From: Luteipulveratus mongoliensis
GTDB lineage: Bacteria; Actinomycetota; Actinomycetes; Actinomycetales; Dermatophilaceae
Length of the DNA: 64,000 nucleotides
Direction of reading: 5' to 3'
Assembly (NCBI RefSeq): GCF_001190945.1
Contig: NZ_CP011112.1
Coordinates: 3,100,001-3,164,000, forward strand
Shown one piece after another: positions 1-6,929 of the stretch. The first letter of the stretch is position 1; each line of letters starts with the position of its first letter. The notes under the pieces are model-generated. The model was not told the origin of the DNA, ran no database searches, and saw only the letters and a list, made by a program, of their open reading frames with translations. The translations under genes were made by a program, and so were the position numbers.

Positions 1-1
1 G

Positions 2-1027
2 CGGACTCTCGGCGTCGACCTGCTGATGGCGCAGGACTGCGCCGGCACCGATCTGGTGCACTCACACACCTGGTACGCCAACATGGCCGGTCATCTCGCA
101 TCGCTGCTCCACAGCGTGCCGCACGTCATCACCGCCCACAGCCTCGAGCCGATGCGGCCGTGGAAGGCCGAGCAGCTCGGCGGCGGCTACCGCGTGTCGT
201 CCTTCGTCGAGCGGTCGGCGTACGAGTCCGCGGCCGCGGTCATCGCCGTCTCCGACGGCATGAGGCGGGACGTCCTCGCGAGCTATCCGAACCTCGATCC
301 GGCGCGAGTTCATGTGGTACGCAACGGGATTGACGCCGAGGGCTGGCAACGTGACGAGAGCGCCGGGGCGCGCGAGATCGTACGTCGGCATGGAGTTGAC
401 CCTGATCGCCCCAGTGTCGTGTTCGTCGGGCGGATCACCCGGCAGAAGGGCTTGCCCTACCTGCTGCGGGCGGCCCGCGCGCTGCCTCCCGAGGTCCAGC
501 TGGTGCTGTGCGCCGGTGCGCCGGACACCCCGGAGATCAAGGCAGAGGTCGAGTCGCTGATCGCAGACCTCCGGCAAGAGCGGGATGGAGTCGTGTGGAT
601 CGCGGACATGCTGCCGCGTGCCGAGGTGATCGCGTTGCTGTCGGTCGCGACGGTGTTCGTGTGTCCCTCGGTCTATGAGCCGCTGGGCATCGTCAACCTT
701 GAGGCCATGGCGTGCGAGGCGGCAGTGGTGGCGACCGCAACCGGCGGAATCCCTGAGGTCGTGGTCGACCCGTCGACGGGCTCAGAGCAGCCGGCGACCG
801 GCTGGCTCGTCCCGATCGAGCAGGTCGAGGACGGCACTGGCACGCCGGTCGATCCGGACACGTTCGTGGCCGATCTCGGCGAGACGTTGGCGCGCGCGGT
901 GAGCGATCCCGACGAGGCGCGTCGTCGTGGCCGAGCTGGTCGAGAGCGCGCCGTACAGGACTTCTCGTGGTCCTCGATCGGCGCTCAGACTCGCGCGGTC
1001 TATGACCAGGTCCTGACCACGCGCTGA
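2..1027 (+). CDS. glgM: Glycogen synthase / alpha-maltose-1-phosphate synthase, 5' truncated by window edge
   Basis: GT4-fold glycosyltransferase of the actinobacterial GlgM (formerly GlgA) group, which joins ADP-glucose to glucose-1-phosphate to form maltose-1-phosphate for glycogen-type glucans; cytoplasmic. The frame is open from base 2, so the true start lies outside the window; about 341 residues are visible against roughly 390 in the family, so some 50 N-terminal residues are missing. Visible signs are DLVHSHTWYANMAG, the acceptor-side loop TAHSLEPMRPWK, the sugar-nucleotide site VFVGRITRQKG and the C-terminal PSVYEPLGIVNLEAMA, the E-x7-E signature of GT4 enzymes. Assignment to GlgM rather than classical GlgA rests on family resemblance. 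GlgX at 17.8-19.9 kb is another glucan gene but is not in the same operon. Confidence 0.9.
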   Translation, partial: RTLGVDLLMAQDCAGTDLVHSHTWYANMAGHLASLLHSVPHVITAHSLEPMRPWKAEQLGGGYRVSSFVERSAYESAAAVIAVSDGMRRDVLASYPNLDPARVHVVRNGIDAEGWQRDESAGAREIVRRHGVDPDRPSVVFVGRITRQKGLPYLLRAARALPPEVQLVLCAGAPDTPEIKAEVESLIADLRQERDGVVWIADMLPRAEVIALLSVATVFVCPSVYEPLGIVNLEAMACEAAVVATATGGIPEVVVDPSTGSEQPATGWLVPIEQVEDGTGTPVDPDTFVADLGETLARAVSDPDEARRRGRAGRERAVQDFSWSSIGAQTRAVYDQVLTTR

Positions 1028-1039
1028 GCGCGCGCTCAG
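1024..1039. terminator. Perfect 16-bp palindrome at the glgM stop
   Basis: CTGAGCGCGCGCTCAG is a perfect palindrome that includes the glgM TGA. It can fold as a 6-bp stem with a 4-base loop. There is no T-tract, so it is either a weak terminator for glgM or a protein-binding site ahead of the sigma-factor gene. Confidence 0.45.
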
Positions 1040-1045
1040 GGCTCT

Positions 1046-1070
1046 CAACCTTGCAAGGCCTCTCCCCGTT
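1046..1070 (+). promoter_or_regulatory. ECF-type promoter candidate for the sigma gene
   Basis: CAACC (1046-1050), a 16-base spacer and CGTT (1067-1070) resemble the -35/-10 pair of ECF-type sigma factors, which often drive their own gene. The spacer begins inside a 10-bp palindrome (CCTTGCAAGG, 1049-1058). Assignment is by pattern only. Confidence 0.4.
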
Positions 1071-1100
1071 GTAAGAGTGTGACAACGACAGGGGAGACCG

Positions 1101-1601
1101 ATGACGAGCGAGTCTGACGAAGCGTTCAGCGCCTTTGTCGCGAGCAGCTCGCCACAGCTGCTGCGGACCGGATGGCTGCTGTGCGGGGACGAGCATCTCG
1201 CCGAGGAGCTGGTGCAAGAGGCGCTGGCACGGGTGTACCCCCGCTGGGGGCGGCTGGCCGATGGCCAGCCACTGGCGTACGCCCGCCGCATCCTGGTCAA
1301 CCTGAACACCGACCGATGGCGGCGAGGGCGCCGCGAGACTGTGGCGGCCGACGGTGACATGCCGGAGCGACCCGTGGACGACGGTTCGTCCGCCGCCGTA
1401 GATCGCGACCTGCTCATCCGCCTGCTCGGAGCCCTTCCACGGCGCGAGCGACAAGTCGTTGTCCTGAGGCACTACGCAGACCTGTCCGAGCAACAGGTCG
1501 CTGACCTGCTCGACGTGAGCGTCGGCACGGTCAAGAGCTCGGCATCGCGCGGCCTGGCCGTCATGCGATCACACCTGACATCGATCGAGGAGGCAGTCTG
1601 A
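1101..1601 (+). CDS. SigE-family RNA polymerase sigma factor
   Basis: Short two-domain sigma-70 factor (166 residues, normal for the actinobacterial SigE family; this family name does not mean orthology to Mycobacterium SigE). Region 2 lies near residues 10-75 (LVQEALARVYPRW) and region 4 near 110-155 (LPRRERQVVVLRHY, then VSVGTVKSSASRGLA as the helix-turn-helix). It should direct RNA polymerase to a small regulon. A clear ribosome site (AGGGGAG) precedes the ATG. Its stop overlaps the start of the next gene (TGATG), so the two are translationally coupled. An ECF-like promoter upstream suggests autoregulation. The signal it answers to cannot be read from sequence. Confidence 0.88.
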   Translation: MTSESDEAFSAFVASSSPQLLRTGWLLCGDEHLAEELVQEALARVYPRWGRLADGQPLAYARRILVNLNTDRWRRGRRETVAADGDMPERPVDDGSSAAVDRDLLIRLLGALPRRERQVVVLRHYADLSEQQVADLLDVSVGTVKSSASRGLAVMRSHLTSIEEAV

Positions 1602-2728
1602 TGACTCGCGACCCCCTGACCCTGCTTCAGAACACCGAGCCCGACGCGATGGAGGTCGACTCGACCGTCGTGATGCGCCGCGGTCGTCAGCTGCGCCGGC
1701 GTCGCCGGGCTGGTGCTGCGACGGTCGGCGCCGGCGCTGCGGCCGTGGTCGGCGCCGTGGCTCTGAGCCTGACCTGGAACGGATCAACGACGAGACCTGG
1801 CTTGTCGGGTGCATCGTCTCCGACGTCCTCGAGCGACTGGAGTGGCTCGTGGTCGTTCTTCGAGGACGACCCGACCACGCCTGCAGGCGACGTGGCCATG
1901 GACTTGGCCGGGCGACGGACCGTCTACCGAATCGGGCATTCGGACGCCGGTTATACCGCCGCCCGGATGACCGACGTCGGCGCGACCCCGTTACCCCTTT
2001 CCGTGCGCGGGCCAGGCGGAACCATGGTCTTCAAGGACGGCAGCCTCACGGTGCTCGTCGCACCGATTCCGGGCGACACCTCCAACGCGCTCGACTTCTT
2101 CACGCCGGAGCCGAAGGACATGCCCACGACTGGGGAATCTCGTGGAGTGAAGCTCGGCGACGGAAGCGCGGCGTACGTGTCGGCGACCTCCCACCCGATC
2201 GACCAGGTGCGCGCGGTCACATGGCAGACGCGCGCCGGCACGTTGGGCTCCCTGCTGTCCTCCGAGCGAGCCGTGAGCGCGACCGGCGTGCTCGCCTTCG
2301 CCAGTTCCAGCGGCTCGACATGGGGTCTCTTCGCGCCGTCCTATGCCGGTGCTGCTGGGGCCATCGCCCCGATGAACGAGTGCCGTTCGGAGAATGTCGA
2401 ACCACTGAATGGCGGAATGATCATCGAGCCAACCGGAGCGCCGAGCGCACGAGCGACCTACGCCGGGGGCACGCGTGTCTTCCGGGTCGCTTGTGTGGTC
2501 CCCCATGGCGCCAGCGGGCTGCGTGTCACGGCCAGTGATGCCGCACGGCCGTATGCCCATCACGAGGTGAAACCCATCGCGGGCACCTCATGGGACCTGG
2601 TGATGGTGTCTGGCGAGATTCCGCTGAAGGGTACGGAGCGGAGGTTTGGCCCGGACAAGGACGTCACTGAGGTGTCCTATCTGGACTCCAACGATCAGCG
2701 GGTCTATCGCTCGCTCGCCAACGCGTAG
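1601..2728 (+). CDS. Single-pass membrane protein coupled to the sigma factor
   Basis: Unrecognised protein of 375 residues: a basic N-terminal stretch (RRGRQLRRRRRAG, about 26-38), one transmembrane helix (about 38-58), a Ser/Thr-rich linker and a long, probably extracytoplasmic domain with no motif I can name. This layout (short cytoplasmic tail, helix, external domain) directly downstream of and overlapping a SigE-family sigma gene is typical of the regulatory partner of that family, often an anti-sigma or sensor protein, but there is no zinc-binding anti-sigma motif (HxxxCxxC) in the 36-residue tail. Function as anti-sigma is inference from position. It ends convergent with the gene at 2735. 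Confidence 0.7.
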   Translation: MTRDPLTLLQNTEPDAMEVDSTVVMRRGRQLRRRRRAGAATVGAGAAAVVGAVALSLTWNGSTTRPGLSGASSPTSSSDWSGSWSFFEDDPTTPAGDVAMDLAGRRTVYRIGHSDAGYTAARMTDVGATPLPLSVRGPGGTMVFKDGSLTVLVAPIPGDTSNALDFFTPEPKDMPTTGESRGVKLGDGSAAYVSATSHPIDQVRAVTWQTRAGTLGSLLSSERAVSATGVLAFASSSGSTWGLFAPSYAGAAGAIAPMNECRSENVEPLNGGMIIEPTGAPSARATYAGGTRVFRVACVVPHGASGLRVTASDAARPYAHHEVKPIAGTSWDLVMVSGEIPLKGTERRFGPDKDVTEVSYLDSNDQRVYRSLANA

Positions 2729-2734
2729 TCCCGG

Positions 2735-3496
2735 TCAGGGCCTCGCCGGTCTCAGGCCGGCGAGGCTCTGTGCTGCCGCGGTGGTCGCCCCTGCGAGGGC
2801 CGTCTCGGCGCCCCCGAGCAGATCCAGCAGCAGGCGGTGCCGACGCGTCTCGCTGCTGATGTCGGTGGCGTGCGAGTGCTCCATGCCCAGCTCGCAGGCC
2901 GCCGCGACCGTGCCCGCCAGCTGGATGATCCGCAGCGCACGACCCGGAAGTCCTTGAGGCAGACCCCACTCGCGCATCGCCGTACGATCGTCGGCCATCG
3001 CGCGCAGCGGCGAGCCGGCCCACGGCTTGGCGTCCAGCGCGTCCAGCTCCTGCGTCGCGTCGATGAGGTGCTCACGCAACGTGCGCTCGATGTCCGACTC
3101 GTCCATCGAGGCGAGCAGGTGCGTCGGGACGGGATCGGCGTCGTACGCCGTCAACGTCACCTGAGTGCCTGTGTCGCCCTCGGGACCGAACTCCTCGATA
3201 GTCGGAACGAGCGCGCCACCGATGGCTGGCACGAACACGCACTCGCCGGAAGTCGTTGCGGCGCCGACGAGCTCAGGGTTGCCGCGCGGGAGCGTGGCGA
3301 TCTGACCGGGCCGGGGGAGCGCGACGCACAGCACGCGCTCGCCGAGGTCCTGCCACAGCCGGAGCCGATCGAGGGCGCCGGTGACGTGGTCGACGTCGGG
3401 CAGCGCGTGGCTCACGGCATCGTCCAGATCGAGGTGACCGGCGTACGCCGAGGTCACCCAGAGCGACAGTCGTACCGACGCAGGCAGCGTCGACAT
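2735..3496 (-). CDS. Conserved-looking hypothetical protein
   Basis: Protein of 253 residues that I do not recognise. The start at 3496 is chosen because GAGGAG lies 6 bases upstream; the frame stays open further upstream but that part overlaps the divergent ABC gene. It is soluble, with no signal peptide or membrane helix, acidic in the middle and rich in Ala and Leu at the C-terminus, and has no catalytic motif I can name. It is divergent from the ABC ATPase at 3635 with an inverted repeat between them, which could mean shared control. The codon pattern is typical of a real gene in this genome (G/C in third positions throughout). Confidence 0.65.
   Translation of the reverse strand: MSTLPASVRLSLWVTSAYAGHLDLDDAVSHALPDVDHVTGALDRLRLWQDLGERVLCVALPRPGQIATLPRGNPELVGAATTSGECVFVPAIGGALVPTIEEFGPEGDTGTQVTLTAYDADPVPTHLLASMDESDIERTLREHLIDATQELDALDAKPWAGSPLRAMADDRTAMREWGLPQGLPGRALRIIQLAGTVAAACELGMEHSHATDISSETRRHRLLLDLLGGAETALAGATTAAAQSLAGLRPARP
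2740..2766. terminator. Bidirectional hairpin terminator
   Basis: GCCTCGCCGG and CCGGCGAGGC form a perfect 10-bp stem with a 7-base loop between two convergent genes. It overlaps the last codons of the minus-strand gene. No T-tract on either side. Confidence 0.6.
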
Positions 3497-3540
3497 CGCC
3501 GGCTCCTCTCTGCTCGGTCCCTCGTCGTCAAAGAGCAATG

Positions 3541-3562
3541 CTAGGTGTCCTAGGGTCTGGTC
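3541..3562 (+). promoter_or_regulatory. Inverted repeat with TAGGGT -10 element between divergent genes
   Basis: CTAGG-TGT-CCTAG (3541-3553) is a perfect 5-bp inverted repeat. Its right arm merges with TAGGGT (3551-3556), a good actinobacterial -10 hexamer placed 6 bases before an ATG at 3563. A repressor on the repeat would cover the promoter. Confidence 0.45.
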
Positions 3563-3625
3563 ATGCGCAGCGACGATGCCGGCTCGATGGAGCCTGCGAC
3601 AACGACCGGAGGAGAAGCGGCGTGA
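3563..3625 (+). CDS. Possible leaderless 20-residue leader ORF ahead of the ABC ATPase
   Basis: An ATG sits exactly 6 bases after a TAGGGT -10 element, with no Shine-Dalgarno, and opens a 20-codon frame ending in TGA 9 bases before the ABC start. Its peptide (MRSDDAGSMEPATTTGGEAA) resembles nothing known to me. It could be a translated leader that positions ribosomes for the next gene, or simply untranslated leader. Confidence 0.35.
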   Translation: MRSDDAGSMEPATTTGGEAA

Positions 3626-3634
3626 GGTGGCGCA

Positions 3635-4417
3635 GTGAGTGACGTCCTCGCCCTCGCAGGAGTCAGTGTGGTGCGCGGCGCCCAGCGGTTGCTGGATGAC
3701 GTCACGTGGGAGGTCGAGGAAGGCGAACGCTGGGTCGTCCTGGGGCCGAACGGCGCCGGCAAGACAACCCTCCTGCAGCTCGCAGCGGGCAGGATTCACC
3801 CGACGACGGGAGTGGCCGGAGTCCTGTCCGAGGTCCTCGGCGCCGTCGACGTGTTCGAGCTGCGACCGCGAATCGGACTGGCATCAGCCAGCATCGCCGA
3901 GCGCATCCCTGGCAGCGAGCGAGTGAGCGATGTCGTCGTCACCGCCTCGTACGGCATGGTCGGCCGCTGGCGCGAGAAGTACGACGACCTGGACCACGCC
4001 CGCGCGCGGGAGCTGCTCGGAGCGCTGGGTGCCCTGCACCTGGCCGACCGCACCTTCGGGACGCTGAGCGAGGGGGAGCGCAAGCGCGTCCAGATCGCGC
4101 GGGCTCTGATGACCGACCCTGAGCTGATGCTGCTCGATGAGCCGGCGGCCGGGCTCGATCTCGGTGGCCGCGAAGACCTCGTCGCACGCCTCGGCCGCCT
4201 TGCGCAGGATGTCACCGCGCCGGCCATGGTGCTGGTCACCCACCACGTCGAGGAGATCCCGCCCGGCTTCACCGACGTACTCATGCTGCGCGCCGGCCGG
4301 GTCGTTGCCGCGGGTCCGCTCGAGCTGACCCTCACCGCGGACAACCTCTCCGCGACCTTCGACACACCACTCGTGCTCGACCGCCACGGCGACCGCTGGA
4401 GCGCACGCGCCCGCTGA
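3635..4417 (+). CDS. ABC transporter-type ATP-binding protein
   Basis: Single ABC nucleotide-binding domain of 260 residues. Walker A is GPNGAGKTT near residue 39, the signature motif LSEGERKRVQIARAL near 146, Walker B LMLLDEPAAGLD near 168 and the switch histidine in LVTHH near 203. GTG start, preceded by GAGGTGG. No membrane permease or binding protein lies beside it, so it is an orphan ATPase. It could serve a distant permease or, like ABC-F and similar soluble members, act outside transport, although it has only one ABC domain. Transcription probably starts at the TAGGGT element at 3551. Confidence 0.85.
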   Translation: MSDVLALAGVSVVRGAQRLLDDVTWEVEEGERWVVLGPNGAGKTTLLQLAAGRIHPTTGVAGVLSEVLGAVDVFELRPRIGLASASIAERIPGSERVSDVVVTASYGMVGRWREKYDDLDHARARELLGALGALHLADRTFGTLSEGERKRVQIARALMTDPELMLLDEPAAGLDLGGREDLVARLGRLAQDVTAPAMVLVTHHVEEIPPGFTDVLMLRAGRVVAAGPLELTLTADNLSATFDTPLVLDRHGDRWSARAR

Positions 4418-4482
4418 GGGCTCCATGACCCAGCCAAAAACTCGGATGCGAGAGGTCGGCCCCATGAGGTGGGATCGGACCC

Positions 4483-5349
4483 ATGGCGATCGTGTTGAGT
4501 AAGCCGACAGTCGACGAGCTGAATGAGGCGGTACTGGCTCTCCGGGAGTGGCAGCACGACGGGGCCCCTGTACAGCTGCATCCGGGAGACCTTGGCTGGT
4601 ACTGGCGGTTCGGGGCGGAGACGACAGCTGCGGCGGTCCGGATCTGGAGCCGCGACCAACGGATCCTCGCGGTCGGCCTCCTGGATGGTCCTGGGCTGGT
4701 TCGACTGGCGATCGCGCCCGAGGCCGAGCACGACGAGGACCTGGCGACTCAGATGGCCGCCGACGTGAGCCGGCCAGAGCGTGGGGTCCTTCCTGAAGGA
4801 AGCATCTGTGTCGAGGCACGATTCGGCGCAGCGTTCCAGGCACGACTGGTCGGCGACGGATGGGCGCGGGACGAGCCGTGGACGCCGCTTCGGCGCGACC
4901 TCACCGCACCGGTGGAGGACTGCGGTTTGCGGATCGAGGTGGTCGAGCCGGAGCAGGCGCACCTGCAGACCGCCGTCCACCAAGCGTCGTTCGGCAGCCC
5001 GACATTCACCGACGAGCGTTGGCACGCGATGGCGTCCGGTGTGCCCTACGCCGACGCGTTGAGTCTGCTCGCGTACGACGGCCACGACACTCCCGTGGCG
5101 ACTGCGACCGTGTGGTCGGCCGGTCCGGACAAGCCCGGGCTGCTCGAACCTGTAGGTGTGCATCCGGACTATCGAGGCCACGGATACGGCAAGGCGATGA
5201 GCATCGCAGCGGCGTCTGCGCTGCGTGACATGAGCTCATCGAGCGCGCTCGTCTGTACCCCGAGCAGCAACGTCGGCGCCGTCGCGACCTATGCGTCGGC
5301 CGGGTTCGAACAGCTTCCTGATGTCCGCGACCTGTGCCGGAGCGCCTGA
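4483..5349 (+). CDS. GNAT-family N-acetyltransferase
   Basis: Protein of 288 residues, long enough for two GNAT-like halves. The C-terminal half has the acetyl-CoA loop in VGVHPDYRGHGYGKAM (R/Q-x-x-G-x-G/A type) near residue 230 and a late beta strand followed by SNVGAVATYASAGFEQ, the usual substrate-side element. The N-terminal half is diverged with no clear CoA loop. It should transfer an acetyl group from acetyl-CoA to an unknown small molecule or amine. Start at 4483 follows a GAGGTGGGAT sequence. It stands alone between the ABC ATPase and the TauE pair. Mycothiol synthase also has a double-GNAT layout, but I see no specific MshD feature. Confidence 0.8.
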   Translation: MAIVLSKPTVDELNEAVLALREWQHDGAPVQLHPGDLGWYWRFGAETTAAAVRIWSRDQRILAVGLLDGPGLVRLAIAPEAEHDEDLATQMAADVSRPERGVLPEGSICVEARFGAAFQARLVGDGWARDEPWTPLRRDLTAPVEDCGLRIEVVEPEQAHLQTAVHQASFGSPTFTDERWHAMASGVPYADALSLLAYDGHDTPVATATVWSAGPDKPGLLEPVGVHPDYRGHGYGKAMSIAAASALRDMSSSSALVCTPSSNVGAVATYASAGFEQLPDVRDLCRSA

Positions 5350-5399
5350 GCGCAAGGAACGCTGCCGAGACGCCACGGCTGGCTCCGGTCAGCCATATG

Positions 5400-5405
5400 T
5401 AGGGT
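5400..5405 (+). promoter_or_regulatory. -10 element of a leaderless promoter
   Basis: TAGGGT lies exactly 6 bases before the GTG start at 5412, and no ribosome site is present. Transcription would begin at or next to the G of the start codon. Confidence 0.6.
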
Positions 5406-5411
5406 GGCGCA

Positions 5412-6185
5412 GTGTCCTGGGCTGAAGCGCTGCTGATCCTGATGGCCGGTATGGCCGCGGGGACCATCAACACCATCGTCGGCTCCGGGACGCTGGTCAC
5501 GTTCCCGACGCTGCTGGCCTTTGGCTACCCGGCGGTGGTCGCCAATGTGTCCAACACCCTGGGCCTCGTCGGGGGCGGCATCACCGGCACGTGGGGCTAC
5601 CGCAAGGAGCTGCGCGGCTCTGCTGATCTGCTCCGCAGGCTGGCACCGATGTCGTTCGCCGGTGCCGTCGTCGGCGCGCTCCTCCTGATCGTGCTGCCTG
5701 CGTCGGCGTTCGACGCGATCGTGCCGGTGCTGATCGGTCTCGGCGTGCTGCTCGTCATCTGTGGGCCCTGGCTGCAGAAGCGGGCCGCTGCCGCCCACCA
5801 CGACGCTCAGGGCGCCACGCCGACCTGGCAACGAGTCCTGCTGCCTGCTGGCATCTTCGGAGCCGGTGTCTACGGGGGCTACTTCGGTGCCGCTCAGGGC
5901 GTGCTGCTGATGGGTCTGATGAGTGTGCTTCTGAGTGATCCGCTGCAGCGGATCAACGGCATCAAGAACGTCCTCGGCACCGTGGTCAACGCCGTGGCGG
6001 CAGTGACATTCATGGTGGTCGCGACGGACAAGATCGACTGGGCGGTGGCGGGGCTGATTGCCGTAGGCGCCCTCATCGGGGGTGTCATCGGTGCTCGCAT
6101 CGGGCGCCGGCTGCCGCCGTGGGCGTTGCGCGGGTTCATCGTCGTGATCGGCATCGTGGCGATCATCAATCTGTTGCGCGGATGA
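5412..6185 (+). CDS. TauE/SafE (TSUP) family sulfite/organosulfonate exporter-like protein
   Basis: Integral membrane protein of 257 residues with about eight hydrophobic segments. The N-terminal helix carries GMAAGTINTIVGSGTLVTFP, the hallmark glycine-rich TSUP repeat, and a second copy appears at GIFGAGVYGGYFGAAQGV (about residues 150-168). The family exports small anions such as sulfite, sulfoacetate or 2-haloacids; the actual substrate cannot be told. A leaderless promoter lies directly upstream. Its stop overlaps the start of the next TSUP gene (ATGA), so two half-related exporters are co-translated and may work as a hetero-oligomer. Confidence 0.85.
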   Translation: MSWAEALLILMAGMAAGTINTIVGSGTLVTFPTLLAFGYPAVVANVSNTLGLVGGGITGTWGYRKELRGSADLLRRLAPMSFAGAVVGALLLIVLPASAFDAIVPVLIGLGVLLVICGPWLQKRAAAAHHDAQGATPTWQRVLLPAGIFGAGVYGGYFGAAQGVLLMGLMSVLLSDPLQRINGIKNVLGTVVNAVAAVTFMVVATDKIDWAVAGLIAVGALIGGVIGARIGRRLPPWALRGFIVVIGIVAIINLLRG

Positions 6186-6913
6186 TCGGCGAGGTCGCCT
6201 GGCCGGTGGTCGTGCTGCTCGGTCTGGTGTGCGCAGGCGGTGCGCTGACCCAGTCGGTGGCCGGGTTCGGCCTCGCCGTCGTGACAGCGCCCGTTGTGGT
6301 GATGCTCGCGCCTGACCTGATGCCGGGCGCGCTGCTCGTCCCGAGTCTGGCGCTCCCGTTCGTGGAGCTGACCCGCGGCCAGCGCGACATCGATGGCCGC
6401 TCGCTGGGCTGGGCCATGCTCGGAAGACTTCTGCTGCTGCCGGTCGGGATCGCGTTGGTCGCTCTCACCTCTCCGACCGTGATCGCGGTCCTGGTCGGTG
6501 TGATGGTGCTCGTCGCCGTGGGCGCCTCTGTCTGGATGGTCGACCTTCGGCCGCGGCCGGCATCAGCGTTCGGCGCCGGCATGCTCACGGGCGTGACCGG
6601 CACAGCGGCCGCCATCGGAGGTCCCTTCCTCGGCCTCGTCCTCCAGCACGAGCGACCCAGCCGCGTGCGATCGACGCTCGCCGCCTTCTTCGTCCTCGGA
6701 GCATCCGTGTCGCTGATCGGCCTCGCCGCGGTCGGGGAGCTGACGCAGGACCAGGTCCGGGTGGGGCTCGTGTGGGTGCCCTTCGTTGCCGCTGGAGCCG
6801 TGCTGTCGATTCCTGTACGCCGTCGTCTGGCCCCCGAGCGGATGCGCAAGTGCGTGCTGGTTGTTGCTGCCGTCGCGGGCGTCAGCGTGCTCGTCCGGGC
6901 AGCCCTCGGCTGA
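6182..6913 (+). CDS. Second TauE/SafE (TSUP) family membrane protein
   Basis: Protein of 243 residues with seven or eight membrane helices. The first TSUP repeat is GALTQSVAGFGLAVVTAP near residue 20; the second is AFGAGMLTGVTGTAAAIGGP near 136, ending in the GGP often seen in the family. The start at 6182 is chosen because it forms an ATGA overlap with the previous gene; an upstream start in the same frame would lie inside that gene. The two paralogues are quite different in sequence, which argues for an old pair rather than a recent duplication. Substrate unknown. Confidence 0.85.
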   Translation: MIGEVAWPVVVLLGLVCAGGALTQSVAGFGLAVVTAPVVVMLAPDLMPGALLVPSLALPFVELTRGQRDIDGRSLGWAMLGRLLLLPVGIALVALTSPTVIAVLVGVMVLVAVGASVWMVDLRPRPASAFGAGMLTGVTGTAAAIGGPFLGLVLQHERPSRVRSTLAAFFVLGASVSLIGLAAVGELTQDQVRVGLVWVPFVAAGAVLSIPVRRRLAPERMRKCVLVVAAVAGVSVLVRAALG

Positions 6914-6929
6914 CCGTGCGTCCGGTCAG
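6910..6929. terminator. Short bidirectional hairpin
   Basis: CTGACCG and CGGTCAG pair perfectly around a 6-base loop between convergent genes; it includes both stop codons. No T-tract. Confidence 0.45.

Noticed and set aside
62-577. 171-codon minus-strand frame opposite glgM
   Set aside because: Antisense shadow of a well-supported glycosyltransferase.
3796-5181. 461-codon minus-strand frame
   Set aside because: Shadow of the ABC ATPase and acetyltransferase genes; no motif and implausible composition.
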